A stretch of DNA of 64,000 nucleotides, taken from Microgenomates group bacterium. Its GTDB lineage: Bacteria > Patescibacteriota > Microgenomatia > UBA1406 > GWC2-37-13. Under the pieces are notes generated by a model. That model did no database searches and had not been told where the DNA came from. It saw only the letters and a program-made list of their open reading frames with translations. The translations under genes and the position numbers were made by a program. The stretch lies in assembly GCA_029906985.1 (NCBI GenBank), contig JARYMT010000002.1, forward strand, positions 207,181-271,180, written 5' to 3'. Shown here piece by piece: positions 55,744-63,906 of the stretch; positions within the stretch are counted from its first letter, which is position 1; each line of letters opens with the position of its first letter.

Positions 55744-56343
55744 ATGAAAAAAAATATTCTGATAATTGGGTTTTTAATATTTTTATTAAATATAAATGTT
55801 ATTTACGCGGTAGAAGAAAAGATAATTTTTGATTCAACCGATAATTATACCGGCGCTTGTCAATTAACTGATAAATCCGAATGGGCTTTGGATAAAAGTT
55901 TAAATGTTACAAAATTTCAGATGTGGTATAAATGGAACGAAGAAGAAACCACTTTGCCGATTACTATTTTTAAAGACGGTAAAGAGTTTGCCAGTTTTAC
56001 CGCTACACGAGGTGATTGTGATATATATCAAAAGCGGTGGTGTAACGCCGACTATAACATTAATAAAACTTTTCCTGCTGGCGCCTATACCACCAAAATT
56101 CCTTCCGCTCGTCAATGTTTAAAACCGGGTAGCACTGGCACAATTCGGCTTTATGGAACAGAAACAAAAGAAAATACTGCTCCCGTTTCATCAGAATTTT
56201 ACACTGGGGGAGAATGTAAAGAATTACAAATTAAAACCATTATTATCACCGCTATTATTACTTTTATATTTTCTTATTTTATCTTTACAATTCTCAATAA
56301 GAAAAAACAGGCAAAAAATAAAACAAGTATAAACTCTATATAA
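55744..56343 (+). CDS. Exported protein with C-terminal membrane anchor, unknown
   Basis: The 199-residue product has a clear signal peptide (NILIIGFLIFLLNINVIYAVEE), a beta-rich exported domain with six Cys (for example CQLTDKSEWAL, CDIYQKRWC, RQCLKPGS and GGECKE), and a C-terminal membrane helix at about 165-185 (TIIITAIITFIFSYFIFTIL) with a Lys-rich cytoplasmic tail. The domain reads like a small beta sandwich held by disulphides. The gene stands alone after the tRNAs. The family is not recognised. Confidence 0.65.
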   Translation: MKKNILIIGFLIFLLNINVIYAVEEKIIFDSTDNYTGACQLTDKSEWALDKSLNVTKFQMWYKWNEEETTLPITIFKDGKEFASFTATRGDCDIYQKRWCNADYNINKTFPAGAYTTKIPSARQCLKPGSTGTIRLYGTETKENTAPVSSEFYTGGECKELQIKTIIITAIITFIFSYFIFTILNKKKQAKNKTSINSI

Positions 56344-56347
56344 TCTG

Positions 56348-56548
56348 ATGGGTATAAGGATACAAAGTTTTATCAAAAAATTGCGATTGAATCTCAATTT
56401 AATTTAGAATGATTTAGCCAAGAAAGCTGATATTAAATATACAACGCTTATGAAGGTCGAAAGCGGCACGGTTAATAAGCCAAGTGTCCAAACTATGGCA
56501 AAAATTGCCAAAGCGTTGGGCGTTTCAATCGAGGATTTGATAAAATGA
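56348..56548 (+). pseudogene. XRE-type regulator interrupted by an in-frame TAG
   Basis: From ATG 56348 the frame reads MGIRIQSFIKKLRLNLNLI, then TAG (56405-56407), then NDLAKKADIKYTTLMKVESG and LGVSIEDLIK to TGA 56548. The two parts form one Cro/CI HTH. The stop replaces the Gln of the usual LTQ-x-x-LA motif; one C-to-T change (CAG to TAG) explains it. It is probably inactive. Confidence 0.7.
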
Positions 56549-56662
56549 TGTTGCAAAAAGTATCGGGGGGGGTAAACTATAAATAAGGTCGTAGAATTTA
56601 ATAAAAATTAACTTTCATTTCTTTATCGGCTAATCTATAGCCAAAAAAGAAAGGACAAAACT

Positions 56663-57064
56663 ATGGACAAAGAAAAAATTAAAAATGAGTTTATATTACC
56701 TCACCTAAAACAAGGTGAAGAATTGATTGGGTTTTTCCAAGCAAGCTACACTCCCTCAATAGGATGGGGTTTCTTGATTGGTCCTTTAATGTTTATCGGT
56801 ATGAGGATTTATTATGTGGCGGTTACTAATCAAGGATTACATCTTCATAAACTCAGTTTCTTTGGTAAGCCGGAGACTTATAACTTTTTCTCTTATGCAG
56901 AAATTTTAAAAATAAAACTTGGAAAAGGATTTCTGCAGGCTCCTTTACAATTAGTTTTTTCAAATGGGAGAAAGCTCGTCCTTAAGGCGCAGTTAAAGGG
57001 AGTGAAAAAGGTGGCAAAATTAGACGATCAGACAAGAGAATTTTTGCTTTCCAAATCCTCATAA
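56663..57064 (+). CDS. PH-like domain protein
   Basis: The 133-residue protein has a soluble start, a hydrophobic segment (GWGFLIGPLMFIGMRIYYVAV), and a beta-rich part with TNQGLHLHKLSFFGKPETYNFFSYAEILKIKLG, which is the pattern of bacterial PH domains (strand pairs ending in a helix, DDQTREFLLSK). It lies 3 bases before the rhomboid gene, so the two are co-translated. It may position the protease or its substrate at the membrane. The exact role is unknown. Confidence 0.62.
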   Translation: MDKEKIKNEFILPHLKQGEELIGFFQASYTPSIGWGFLIGPLMFIGMRIYYVAVTNQGLHLHKLSFFGKPETYNFFSYAEILKIKLGKGFLQAPLQLVFSNGRKLVLKAQLKGVKKVAKLDDQTREFLLSKSS

Positions 57065-57067
57065 TAT

Positions 57068-57760
57068 ATGGTACTTTTTTTACTAACTATTTCTATCTGG
57101 TTTGCTTGTCTTTTTTTCTTACGACCTAATCCGAGCGACTTACAGGCAAAGATACCAAGCCACTGGGAGAGTTTTAAAAAAATTCAAGCTACTTTCTGGC
57201 TAGGAATTTTCTTAATCCTAGTATTTTTTATTTTTTCAGGCGGTGCCTTTATTGATATAAATGAAGATTGGTTTGTAATATTAGGAATAAATAATGTTAA
57301 TTTATTTAATCCGTGGTGGTTTGTGCAAGCATTTACGCATAATTTTATCCATATTAATCTTCTGCATCTATGGACAAATCTTTGGTTTCTTGGTGTACTT
57401 TCACTATACGAACGAAAAGTAACTGCTGGACGTTTTTTAGCAATTTTTCTTTTCGGTGGCGTCTTTTCGTCAGCTTCAATATTTTTTGTATCCAGCCCAA
57501 TGGTGGCGGCGGGAGCCTCTGCGGGATTATTCGCTTTAGCCGGTGCGTATTTACTAGATACAGCAGGATTAACTCGCAAAGAATATCTTCTGGGAGTGGG
57601 AATAGTAGTATTATTATTGCTATTGCTTAGTTTTTCTGAAACGAAAAAAACAACGGATTCACTAAATTTTGAGATTGACTTTTGGGGTCACGCATTTGGT
57701 TTGATTTTCGGAGTTATTTTTTGTAAACTTTTTCCGAGAAAAGCGATAACTAATTCATAG
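57068..57760 (+). CDS. Rhomboid-family intramembrane serine protease
   Basis: The 230-residue protein has about six to seven membrane segments. Family motifs: FTHNFIHINLLHLWTNLW in the second segment, AAGASAGLFALAGAYL with catalytic Ser151 (GxSx), and DFWGHAFGLIFG with catalytic His208. It cuts membrane proteins within the bilayer. Both catalytic residues are present. A potential start at residue 1 comes directly after the PH-like gene. The substrate is unknown; the many membrane-anchored exported proteins of this genome are possible targets. Confidence 0.88.
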   Translation: MVLFLLTISIWFACLFFLRPNPSDLQAKIPSHWESFKKIQATFWLGIFLILVFFIFSGGAFIDINEDWFVILGINNVNLFNPWWFVQAFTHNFIHINLLHLWTNLWFLGVLSLYERKVTAGRFLAIFLFGGVFSSASIFFVSSPMVAAGASAGLFALAGAYLLDTAGLTRKEYLLGVGIVVLLLLLLSFSETKKTTDSLNFEIDFWGHAFGLIFGVIFCKLFPRKAITNS

Positions 57761-58100
57761 GCGGCGCGCCAGTTTCACTGGCACGAAATTCGGCGGCGGC
57801 GGAAAGCCCCCCTTCGCCTTTCGGCTACGGACGGGCAAGCGAGGGCGGGCAAAAATTCCTTCCCCCCCAACCCCCTTCCTTTTTACTCGCCCGAGCGATT
57901 GGATTTTAAAATTCGGAACTTGGATTTTCATCAAAGAATGTTCGAACTTCGTTCAAAAAATACCGCCAGTCAGACTTTACCACCGCTATAAATTTTTCAA
58001 AAATAAGCAAAAAACATTATAATAATCAAGTTTTCAATTAGCTGTTATTGAATTATCTTAAGCTGCTTTTTTGTCGATTATCTTTTATAATTAAATTTTT
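57761..58100. repeat. Gap with GC-rich REP-like sequence
   Basis: No gene is seen in this 340-bp gap. Its first half is unusually GC-rich, with CCTTCGCC...GGCTACGG...GGGCAAGC (57811-57840) matching the repeat at 8351-8381, and a hairpin-forming CCAGTTTCACTGG at 57770. The second half is AT-rich and holds a TATAAT at 58086-58091, 9 bases before the next ATG. Confidence 0.55.
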
Positions 58101-58760
58101 ATGAATAATTATTGTACTTTCTATATTGTCCGTCACGGAGAGACAGACTGGAATGCCAAAAAATTAATCCAGGGCCAGACCGATATCCCATTAAACAAAA
58201 AAGGTGAAACTCAGGCAAAAGAATTGGCAAAAAAATTGCGCCGTCTTAAATTTTCGGCCGTCTTTTCCTCTGATTTACTACGTGCTAAAAAAACGGCAAA
58301 AATCATCGCTTTAGAAAAAAAATTAACTGTCATCACCAAACAGGTTTTAAGAGAAAGAGATTTTGGCAAACTTGAAGGCAAATCGCATGTTTGGCTTCAG
58401 ACATGGCGAAAGCTACTTCGTTTGGGCATTGATAACTTAACCGATGAGGAAAAAAAACAATTGATCAAAACTCACCAAGGAGTCGAGTCGGACGAAAGTC
58501 TTATGAAAAGATTTATTCCTTTTCTGCGTCAAGTCGCCATCGCTTATCCTAGACAAAATGTCCTTATCGTCACCCACGGCAGCATCATTCGAACCTTTTT
58601 GATTCATATTGGTTATTTTAAAGACGAACTTGATTCGCTAAAAAGCGTCATTGAAAATTCTTCTTACATTAAATTAATAAGCGACGGAATAGATTTTTTT
58701 ATTAAAGAAACCAAGGGGATAAATGTTGTCGGATTTAAAACTTCATCCACTTCGGGATAA
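58101..58760 (+). CDS. Histidine phosphatase (phosphoglycerate mutase-like)
   Basis: The 219-residue protein has the family's RHG motif at the start (YIVRHGETDWNAKKLIQGQTDIPLNKKG), the second Arg in FSSDLLRAKKTAKII, the acid in LRERDFGKLEGKS, and the second His in VLIVTHGSIIRTFL. These residues form a phospho-His phosphatase. The substrate cannot be told; related enzymes act on sugar phosphates, alpha-ribazole phosphate or nucleotides. It is cytoplasmic and convergent with the purine nucleoside phosphorylase gene. Confidence 0.88.
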   Translation: MNNYCTFYIVRHGETDWNAKKLIQGQTDIPLNKKGETQAKELAKKLRRLKFSAVFSSDLLRAKKTAKIIALEKKLTVITKQVLRERDFGKLEGKSHVWLQTWRKLLRLGIDNLTDEEKKQLIKTHQGVESDESLMKRFIPFLRQVAIAYPRQNVLIVTHGSIIRTFLIHIGYFKDELDSLKSVIENSSYIKLISDGIDFFIKETKGINVVGFKTSSTSG

Positions 58761-58814
58761 AATAATCATTTTAAAATATTTAAAAAACAACTTTGAAAAA
58801 ATTTCCCCTTTAGA

Positions 58815-59699
58815 CTATGATTGATATAAATCAAAAAAACCTTTTAAAATCTCAAAAATTCTTTTTTTGGTTTTTTTATCATTAATCGCGGCCATGACTT
58901 CTTGATGAGAAGTGGCATTGGTGCCGTCTTTGGCAATGACATTGGTAATCAGCGACAAACCTAAAGTTTCCATCCCCAAACTTGAAGCAATAATTATTTC
59001 TGGTATCGTAGACATACCGACGGCCGAAGCGCCAATTTTTCTTAAAAATTGACAATCGGCTGATGTTTCATAGGTTGGGCCGGTAACAGCGCAATAAACC
59101 CCTTCGTGAAGATAGCCAAACTCTCCTGCCTTTTCCGCTGCTTTTTTTAACATTTTTCTTAGTTTTGGACTATATTGGCTAGTTTGCGGTGGAAATCTTG
59201 TTTCACCGGGAAACCCAATCATCGGCCCAAGAAGAGGATTAGGCATAAAAAAATCAATATGGGACTTGATAATCATCAGGTCGCCTGGCTTATATTTGGG
59301 ATTTAGACCGCCGCAGGCGTTAGTAGCAAAATAAAGCCGGCAACCCAAAGAACGCGCCACATAAACCGGAAAAACTACTGATTTTAGATCCCCTTCTTCA
59401 TAATAATGAATTCTTCCTTGGAATCCGATAACCGCCACTTTGTTTCTTCTTCCGGAAATATAACCGGCGATTAAGTTGCCGCAATGACCAACCACCGTGG
59501 GTTTTTTAAAACCGGGAATTTTTTCATAAGGAATTGGCAGGCAGACCGGTTCAATAAGCTTTCCCGCCTCCCCTAAACCACCTGAGCCAAGAGTTAATAC
59601 GACTTCGGGAACAAAATTTTTTGGCAATCTTTTCCTGATAAAATCGCGGGCTTGATAGATTTTCTGAAGGTAAAGTTTGGGGTTAAAATCTAAAGACAT
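58815..59699 (-). CDS. Purine nucleoside phosphorylase (trimeric type)
   Basis: The 294-residue protein has the trimeric PNP motifs: TLGSGGLGEAGKL, GFQGRIHYYEEGD, NACGGLNPKYKPGDLMI, VTGPTYETSADCQFLRKIGASAVGMSTIPE, and TNVIAKDGTNATSHQEV. It splits purine nucleosides with phosphate. Together with the uridine-type phosphorylase, upp and a purine PRTase in this window it shows a salvage lifestyle. TGTTAAAAT (59706-59714) lies 6 bases before the start codon on the minus strand. Confidence 0.9.
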   Translation of the reverse strand: MSLDFNPKLYLQKIYQARDFIRKRLPKNFVPEVVLTLGSGGLGEAGKLIEPVCLPIPYEKIPGFKKPTVVGHCGNLIAGYISGRRNKVAVIGFQGRIHYYEEGDLKSVVFPVYVARSLGCRLYFATNACGGLNPKYKPGDLMIIKSHIDFFMPNPLLGPMIGFPGETRFPPQTSQYSPKLRKMLKKAAEKAGEFGYLHEGVYCAVTGPTYETSADCQFLRKIGASAVGMSTIPEIIIASSLGMETLGLSLITNVIAKDGTNATSHQEVMAAINDKKTKKRIFEILKGFFDLYQS

Positions 59700-60104
59700 C
59701 TTTTTATTTTAACAGATAATTTTGTCAAAAAATATTCTTCAAACGAGCAAGAGAAGCGACTAAGTTAAGAAGCTGACTTCAAGGAACATTGGAGTCGCTA
59801 CTCTTCGGGTACGGTTGAGAAACAAGACGGTAATAGAAAGCAGTTCTTGACAATTTCAAACAATAACTTATTTTTCCACTACAATTAATTAATTAATTGT
59901 AGTGGTTAAAGGGTTGTCATTTTGGTGGCTGGACGCTTCTTGTCTGACAACGGCTTAAGTATTCTAAAAAAGTTTTCGGCAGACTCGAACAATAACCAAA
60001 AACAACTAAATAAAATTGGGGTGGTTCTCGATAAGCTTGACCGGTAACCATAAACAGTTCTCATCAGGCTCAAATGACAATATAATTTTGGTTAAAATTT
60101 ATTA
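59700..60104. other. Gap with hairpins and a palindrome
   Basis: The 405-bp gap has no supported gene. AGCGACT (59755-59761) pairs with AGTCGCT (59793-59799), extended by GAG / CTC around an A-A mismatch, with an inner AAGT / ACTT; this could be a structured RNA. The 28-bp palindrome copy is at 59877-59904. Confidence 0.45.
59877..59904. repeat. 28-bp perfect palindrome, copy 2
   Basis: This is identical to 40424-40451 (half-site CACTACAATTAATT). It lies in the gap between purine nucleoside phosphorylase and the nucleotidyltransferase gene. Confidence 0.8.
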
Positions 60105-61262
60105 TCATTCAATAAGTTTTTTTCCAAAATCCACCGGGTGGAACCAGAGCTGATGTTTGCTAATAATCTCTGTAGTTTTGTGCTTGTTTATCATCCCAAG
60201 CTGCCAATTCTTAAGTTTTTTCTCCACCCAATCGCCTATTTTTTTAATTTTTGAATTTAAATTTTTATTGGGTTTCGGAGGTTTTTTTTTAAAAATTTGA
60301 AATTGATTAGAAAGCAGAAGTTTGGAATTAGCAATTCTTAATTTAGCATTTGGAAACAATCTAAACACCCAGTTATTGGCTGCCAAGAACCGTTGGTAAA
60401 TATCATCTTTGACGACAAGCGGTTTCATCTGAAGGATTTCGTGGCCGACAAATTCGGTCTGCTTAAATTCTGGAACCGCCAGCCTCGCCTCATCAAAAAA
60501 AAGATTAAGACAAATTTTATCCTTATTTTTTCCTGTTGTCATACCTTGAATATGATTGTCGTCTGCTGTCTGCCCCTGCCGGGAACCGCATTTGCCAGCT
60601 TCTTGTTTTTCGACTCCGCTTAAAAAACGACTTTCTTTACTCCACCAGTTTTCTTCCCCGGCCGAAGAAGAAGATCTTTCTTCTCTAGCCCGTCTTATGC
60701 GAAGGAACTCGGCCAGGGCAAGGGCGATGAATCGGCCGGTAAAAAGGCGGTTGTTGGCAGTAATGATAAAAAGGTCAATGTCATCATTTTCTTTGGCGTT
60801 CATCATCGATAATGAGCCAGACAAGCCGACCAGCTTAATTTGAGGAAAAACTGATATTAATTTAAGGTAAAGTTTAAATCTCAATCGGTGAAGTTTTTTT
60901 TGTGACTGACTAAATCTTTTTTGGAAATTGTCAACTTGGTAAATTGCTGAATGACTATTTTTTATAAGTAATTTATTTGCCCGGCCGTCGTGATTGGTTT
61001 TTATTTTCCTCTCTTTTTCTCTTTTTTTATACTCCCCCGGAGTATATCTAGGGTAGTTTTTGATTTTTGGTTTATAATTTTCAGAACAATTTAACCGTAA
61101 TTTTTGGCTTTTTATAAGGCCTTTTTTCACCAGTTTTTCTAAAATGCTCGTAAAAGCCTTTTTTTTAAGCCTTTTTGGAAGAAAGGTATAGATTTCCTCA
61201 GCCATCGGCGGATAATCAAAACGGAAAAAATACCGGACTACCTCAAGAATTTCTTCTTCCAT
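60105..61262 (-). CDS. Large nucleotidyltransferase with winged-helix N-terminus
   Basis: From ATG 61262 it has 385 residues; a TTG further upstream is less likely. The N-terminal region (1-70) looks like a winged helix (EVVRYFFRFDYPPMAEEIYTFLPKRLKKK). The catalytic signature is GSLSMMNAKENDDIDLFII, i.e. GSX10DXD, the minimal nucleotidyltransferase motif also seen in MntA. After it, about 55 residues (RAREERSSSSAGEENWW and following) are Ser/Gly/Gln-rich and look like an inserted segment of different composition. The C-terminal half is helical and basic. The substrate is unknown. Confidence 0.7.
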   Translation of the reverse strand: MEEEILEVVRYFFRFDYPPMAEEIYTFLPKRLKKKAFTSILEKLVKKGLIKSQKLRLNCSENYKPKIKNYPRYTPGEYKKREKERKIKTNHDGRANKLLIKNSHSAIYQVDNFQKRFSQSQKKLHRLRFKLYLKLISVFPQIKLVGLSGSLSMMNAKENDDIDLFIITANNRLFTGRFIALALAEFLRIRRAREERSSSSAGEENWWSKESRFLSGVEKQEAGKCGSRQGQTADDNHIQGMTTGKNKDKICLNLFFDEARLAVPEFKQTEFVGHEILQMKPLVVKDDIYQRFLAANNWVFRLFPNAKLRIANSKLLLSNQFQIFKKKPPKPNKNLNSKIKKIGDWVEKKLKNWQLGMINKHKTTEIISKHQLWFHPVDFGKKLIE

Positions 61263-61404
61263 AAAAATTATCAAACTACTTTATAATAACAAAAAAATTA
61301 CTTTCTTTTAAGCCGGTGGGTTCCGTCTGGTTTTAATCAATAAATCCTTAAAAATTTAAAAACCGCCTAATTTTTTAAGATATAATTTGTTTTTTTAAAA
61401 TGTA

Positions 61405-61413
61405 TGATATAAT
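61405..61413 (+). promoter_or_regulatory. Extended -10 box with leaderless spacing
   Basis: TGATATAAT (TG-N-TATAAT) ends 8 bases before ATG 61422. Confidence 0.5.
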
Positions 61414-61421
61414 ATGAAAAT

Positions 61422-61700
61422 ATGGCAGTTGAAGCTGTAGGTCAAGCCAAAATAACCTGCGTCGAACCCTGTGGAAGGGTCTTCTTAGGACCCGGGTGTT
61501 CGGCCCGTGAACGTCAAGCAAGTATGGGCGCTCTAGCAATAGCAGTTAAAAATGCCGAAGAAGCATTGGCGCAACTGAACAAAAGAAAGAAGATTTCTGC
61601 TCCAACCACTCAAGGGGCCGTTTGTGGTCGATGTCCTTTTAATCCAGAAAATAAAATAACACAACCTAGAAAATTTTATATGAAACCTCCTTTAAGATGA
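61422..61700 (+). CDS. Small Cys-containing protein, unknown
   Basis: The 92-residue product has Cys in CVEPCGRVFLGPGC and VCGRCPFN, a helix (ASMGALAIAVKNAEEALAQLNKR) and a basic tail. The paired Cys could bind zinc. It has a good extended -10 box 8 bases upstream. Its last 35 bases overlap the convergent glycosyltransferase gene. The family is not recognised. Confidence 0.5.
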   Translation: MAVEAVGQAKITCVEPCGRVFLGPGCSARERQASMGALAIAVKNAEEALAQLNKRKKISAPTTQGAVCGRCPFNPENKITQPRKFYMKPPLR

Positions 61701-62424
61701 AGATAATAAACTTTCCCAGCCTCACCTGCCTTCGCCATCTCCACGGTTGATGAAATAGCCGATAAAGCCACTCCAAACCGATTTGGCGCAGCCAAAGAGG
61801 CGCCCGGGAAACCAAACCGGCAGCAAAATCAAAGCCGCCGCCGACACCCATACAGACGCATCCGGCAAATTGATCTTTATGACGCTCTATCCATAATTCC
61901 TGGTCTGGCGAGCCAAAAGCCACAAAAACCAAATGGGGCTTAAAATCGGAAACTATAGTAAAAATAGTTTTTTCTTCAGATTTTTTGGGATTCTTGATAT
62001 CGGAAATCCCTTCAAGGCCGAAAAATTTGGCTTCGGGGTATTTTTTCCGGTAGCACTCGGCGAGGCTGATTGCTAAATTTGGTCTTCCACCAATAAGAAG
62101 CACTCTTAAGCGTCTATTGTTGGCCTCTTCCATCAGGTTTTCCATGAGATCAACTCCCGGGTAGCGCTCTCCAGTATCGACTCTCAACACTTTGGCTGCC
62201 AGGACAATCCCCGTGCCATCTATTATTCGTATTTGGGCCGTCTGTAAGACCTTTTTAAATTCGGGGTTTTCACTGGCGACCACTAAGTTTTCCGGATTCA
62301 GCGAAACAATGTGAATAAATTTCTCTCGTTTTTCAATGTCTTTTAAAATATCTTCTAGGACTTCTTTTCTTGACTGCTTTGTTACAAAAACGCCTAAAAT
62401 TTTATTTTTGTTTTTATCAGACAT
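61666..62424 (-). CDS. WecB/TagA/CpsF-family glycosyltransferase
   Basis: The 252-residue protein is a GT26 enzyme: IIDGTGIVLAAKVL (catalytic Asp), RYPGVDLMENLMEEA, RVLLIGGRPNLA, LVFVAFGSPDQELWIERH, MGVGGGFDFAAGLVSRAP and the C-terminal GLEWLYRLFHQPWRWRRQ, which binds the membrane. It adds an N-acetylhexosamine (ManNAc-type) to an undecaprenyl-linked sugar at the inner membrane face, as in wall teichoic acid or enterobacterial antigen synthesis. It acts alongside mreB upstream in cell-wall work. A TATAGT box lies 4 bases before the start. Confidence 0.9.
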   Translation of the reverse strand: MSDKNKNKILGVFVTKQSRKEVLEDILKDIEKREKFIHIVSLNPENLVVASENPEFKKVLQTAQIRIIDGTGIVLAAKVLRVDTGERYPGVDLMENLMEEANNRRLRVLLIGGRPNLAISLAECYRKKYPEAKFFGLEGISDIKNPKKSEEKTIFTIVSDFKPHLVFVAFGSPDQELWIERHKDQFAGCVCMGVGGGFDFAAGLVSRAPLWLRQIGLEWLYRLFHQPWRWRRQVRLGKFIIFILKEVSYKIF

Positions 62425-62651
62425 ATATACTATAAGTTATTTTATTTTCTTAATTTTTTATTTTTTAAACCGGTTTTGTTCAAATTTTTTTTTAGATAAT
62501 TGATTTGTCAAAAAAACCAAAATTAAAATTGATAATGATTTTTTAAAAGACAAATTTCTAAAATACTATATTTTCAAAAACTTTAAAAATTTTTTTTCTA
62601 AAAATAGCAATCGTTAATTAAAAGATCAATTATTAATAATACTATAAGATA

Positions 62652-63656
62652 TTATCTGATTGCTTCCTTAAAACTATCCAAGTTCTCTATTGCCATCCCA
62701 ACGCCCCGAATAACACAAAAAATCGGTTCGTCGACAACAAAAGCCGGTACGCCGGTATAGTAAGTAATATATTTGTCAATATTGGTCAACATGGCTGAAC
62801 CGCCTGTTAGGACAATCCCTTTATCGACAATATCGGCGGAAAGTTCTGGCGGGGTCTGGCTCAAAACCTCTTTAATCCCCTCAAGAATCTGTTTTAACGA
62901 TTTTTGTAAAGCGTCGCTAATTGATCGCTCACCAATGACCATAATTTTAGGCAGACCGGTCTGAAAATCTCTTCCTTTAACCTCAATAGTTCTTTCCTGC
63001 GCCTCCGGTTCAATAAAAGCATTGCCTATTTTTATTTTTATGTCTTCGGCGGTTCTTTCTCCGATTATTAGGTTATGTTTTTTGCGCATCTGACTAATAA
63101 TCGCTTCATCAAATTTGGTGCCAGCCACCCGGACAGTTTTGTAAGAGACAAGTTGGCCAAGGGAAATAACCGCTAATTCACTTGTTCCGCCGCCTAAATT
63201 GGCAACCATATGCCCTGAAGGCTGAGAAATGGGAATTTTGGCGCCAATTGCCGCTGCCAACGGTTCTTCAATTAAATAAACTTCAGAAGCGCCGGCCTGC
63301 TTGCAAGCCGCCACCACCGCTCTTTTTTCCACTTGAGAAGCACCGCCCGGAATGGAAATCATCAATTCCGGCCAATAAACCCGGCCTTTTAAGGCTTTTT
63401 TTAAAAAATAAGTAATCATTGCCGAAGTAGTAGTATAATCAGCGATCACTCCTTCGCGCATCGGCCGGGAAGCAATAATCGAGCCGGGTGTCCGGCCAAG
63501 CATCTCTCGAGCGTCATCGCCGACAGCCAGAATTCTTTTATCTTCCAAAGAATAAGCGACCACCGTCGGTTCGTTGATGACAATTCCTTCACCAGCAACA
63601 TAAACTAAAGTATTAGCCGTTCCCAAATCGATACCGACTTTTTTGCGGAAAAACAT
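62652..63656 (-). CDS. mreB: Rod-shape protein MreB
   Basis: The 334-residue protein is a complete MreB, an actin-fold ATPase that forms membrane-bound filaments guiding wall synthesis. Motifs: VGIDLGTANTLVYVAGEG (phosphate 1), VVAACKQAGASEVYLIEEPLAAAIG (connect 1), HMVANLGGGTSELAVISL (phosphate 2; the family has DIGGGT, here NLGGGT), GIVLTGGSAMLTNIDKYI (adenosine). The length equals the usual 330-350. The Asn in place of Asp in phosphate 2 is noteworthy. Together with the class A PBP it indicates a rod-type, peptidoglycan-walled cell. Confidence 0.95.
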   Translation of the reverse strand: MFFRKKVGIDLGTANTLVYVAGEGIVINEPTVVAYSLEDKRILAVGDDAREMLGRTPGSIIASRPMREGVIADYTTTSAMITYFLKKALKGRVYWPELMISIPGGASQVEKRAVVAACKQAGASEVYLIEEPLAAAIGAKIPISQPSGHMVANLGGGTSELAVISLGQLVSYKTVRVAGTKFDEAIISQMRKKHNLIIGERTAEDIKIKIGNAFIEPEAQERTIEVKGRDFQTGLPKIMVIGERSISDALQKSLKQILEGIKEVLSQTPPELSADIVDKGIVLTGGSAMLTNIDKYITYYTGVPAFVVDEPIFCVIRGVGMAIENLDSFKEAIR

Positions 63657-63820
63657 GTTTTAAAATTTTTTTACCTTTTAACAGGCTAAATAAATAAAAA
63701 GTAACTGATTCTATCAACCAAATTGCTTTTAATTTTTCCCTTCTTATCAATTTAATTCAATCAATATTAGATATCTTCCCTTTTTTTTAAAAAAATTTTT
63801 TATTCTCCTAATATCATTAT

Positions 63821-63828
63821 TGTATAAT
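63821..63828 (+). promoter_or_regulatory. -10 box (TATAAT) before the last gene
   Basis: TATAAT at 63823-63828, preceded directly by TG. It leaves a leader of about 70 bases before ATG 63907, long compared with other genes here. Confidence 0.4.
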
Positions 63829-63906
63829 ATACTACTGACTGATAATAGGCTTTATTGATTTTTGATAAAAAAAGGCGTTATAACAATAATCTTTAAAACA
63901 AAATCT

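Noticed and set aside
60393..60843. Plus-strand open frames opposite the nucleotidyltransferase
   Set aside because: They are shadows of the minus-strand gene and lack a plausible promoter or conserved motif.
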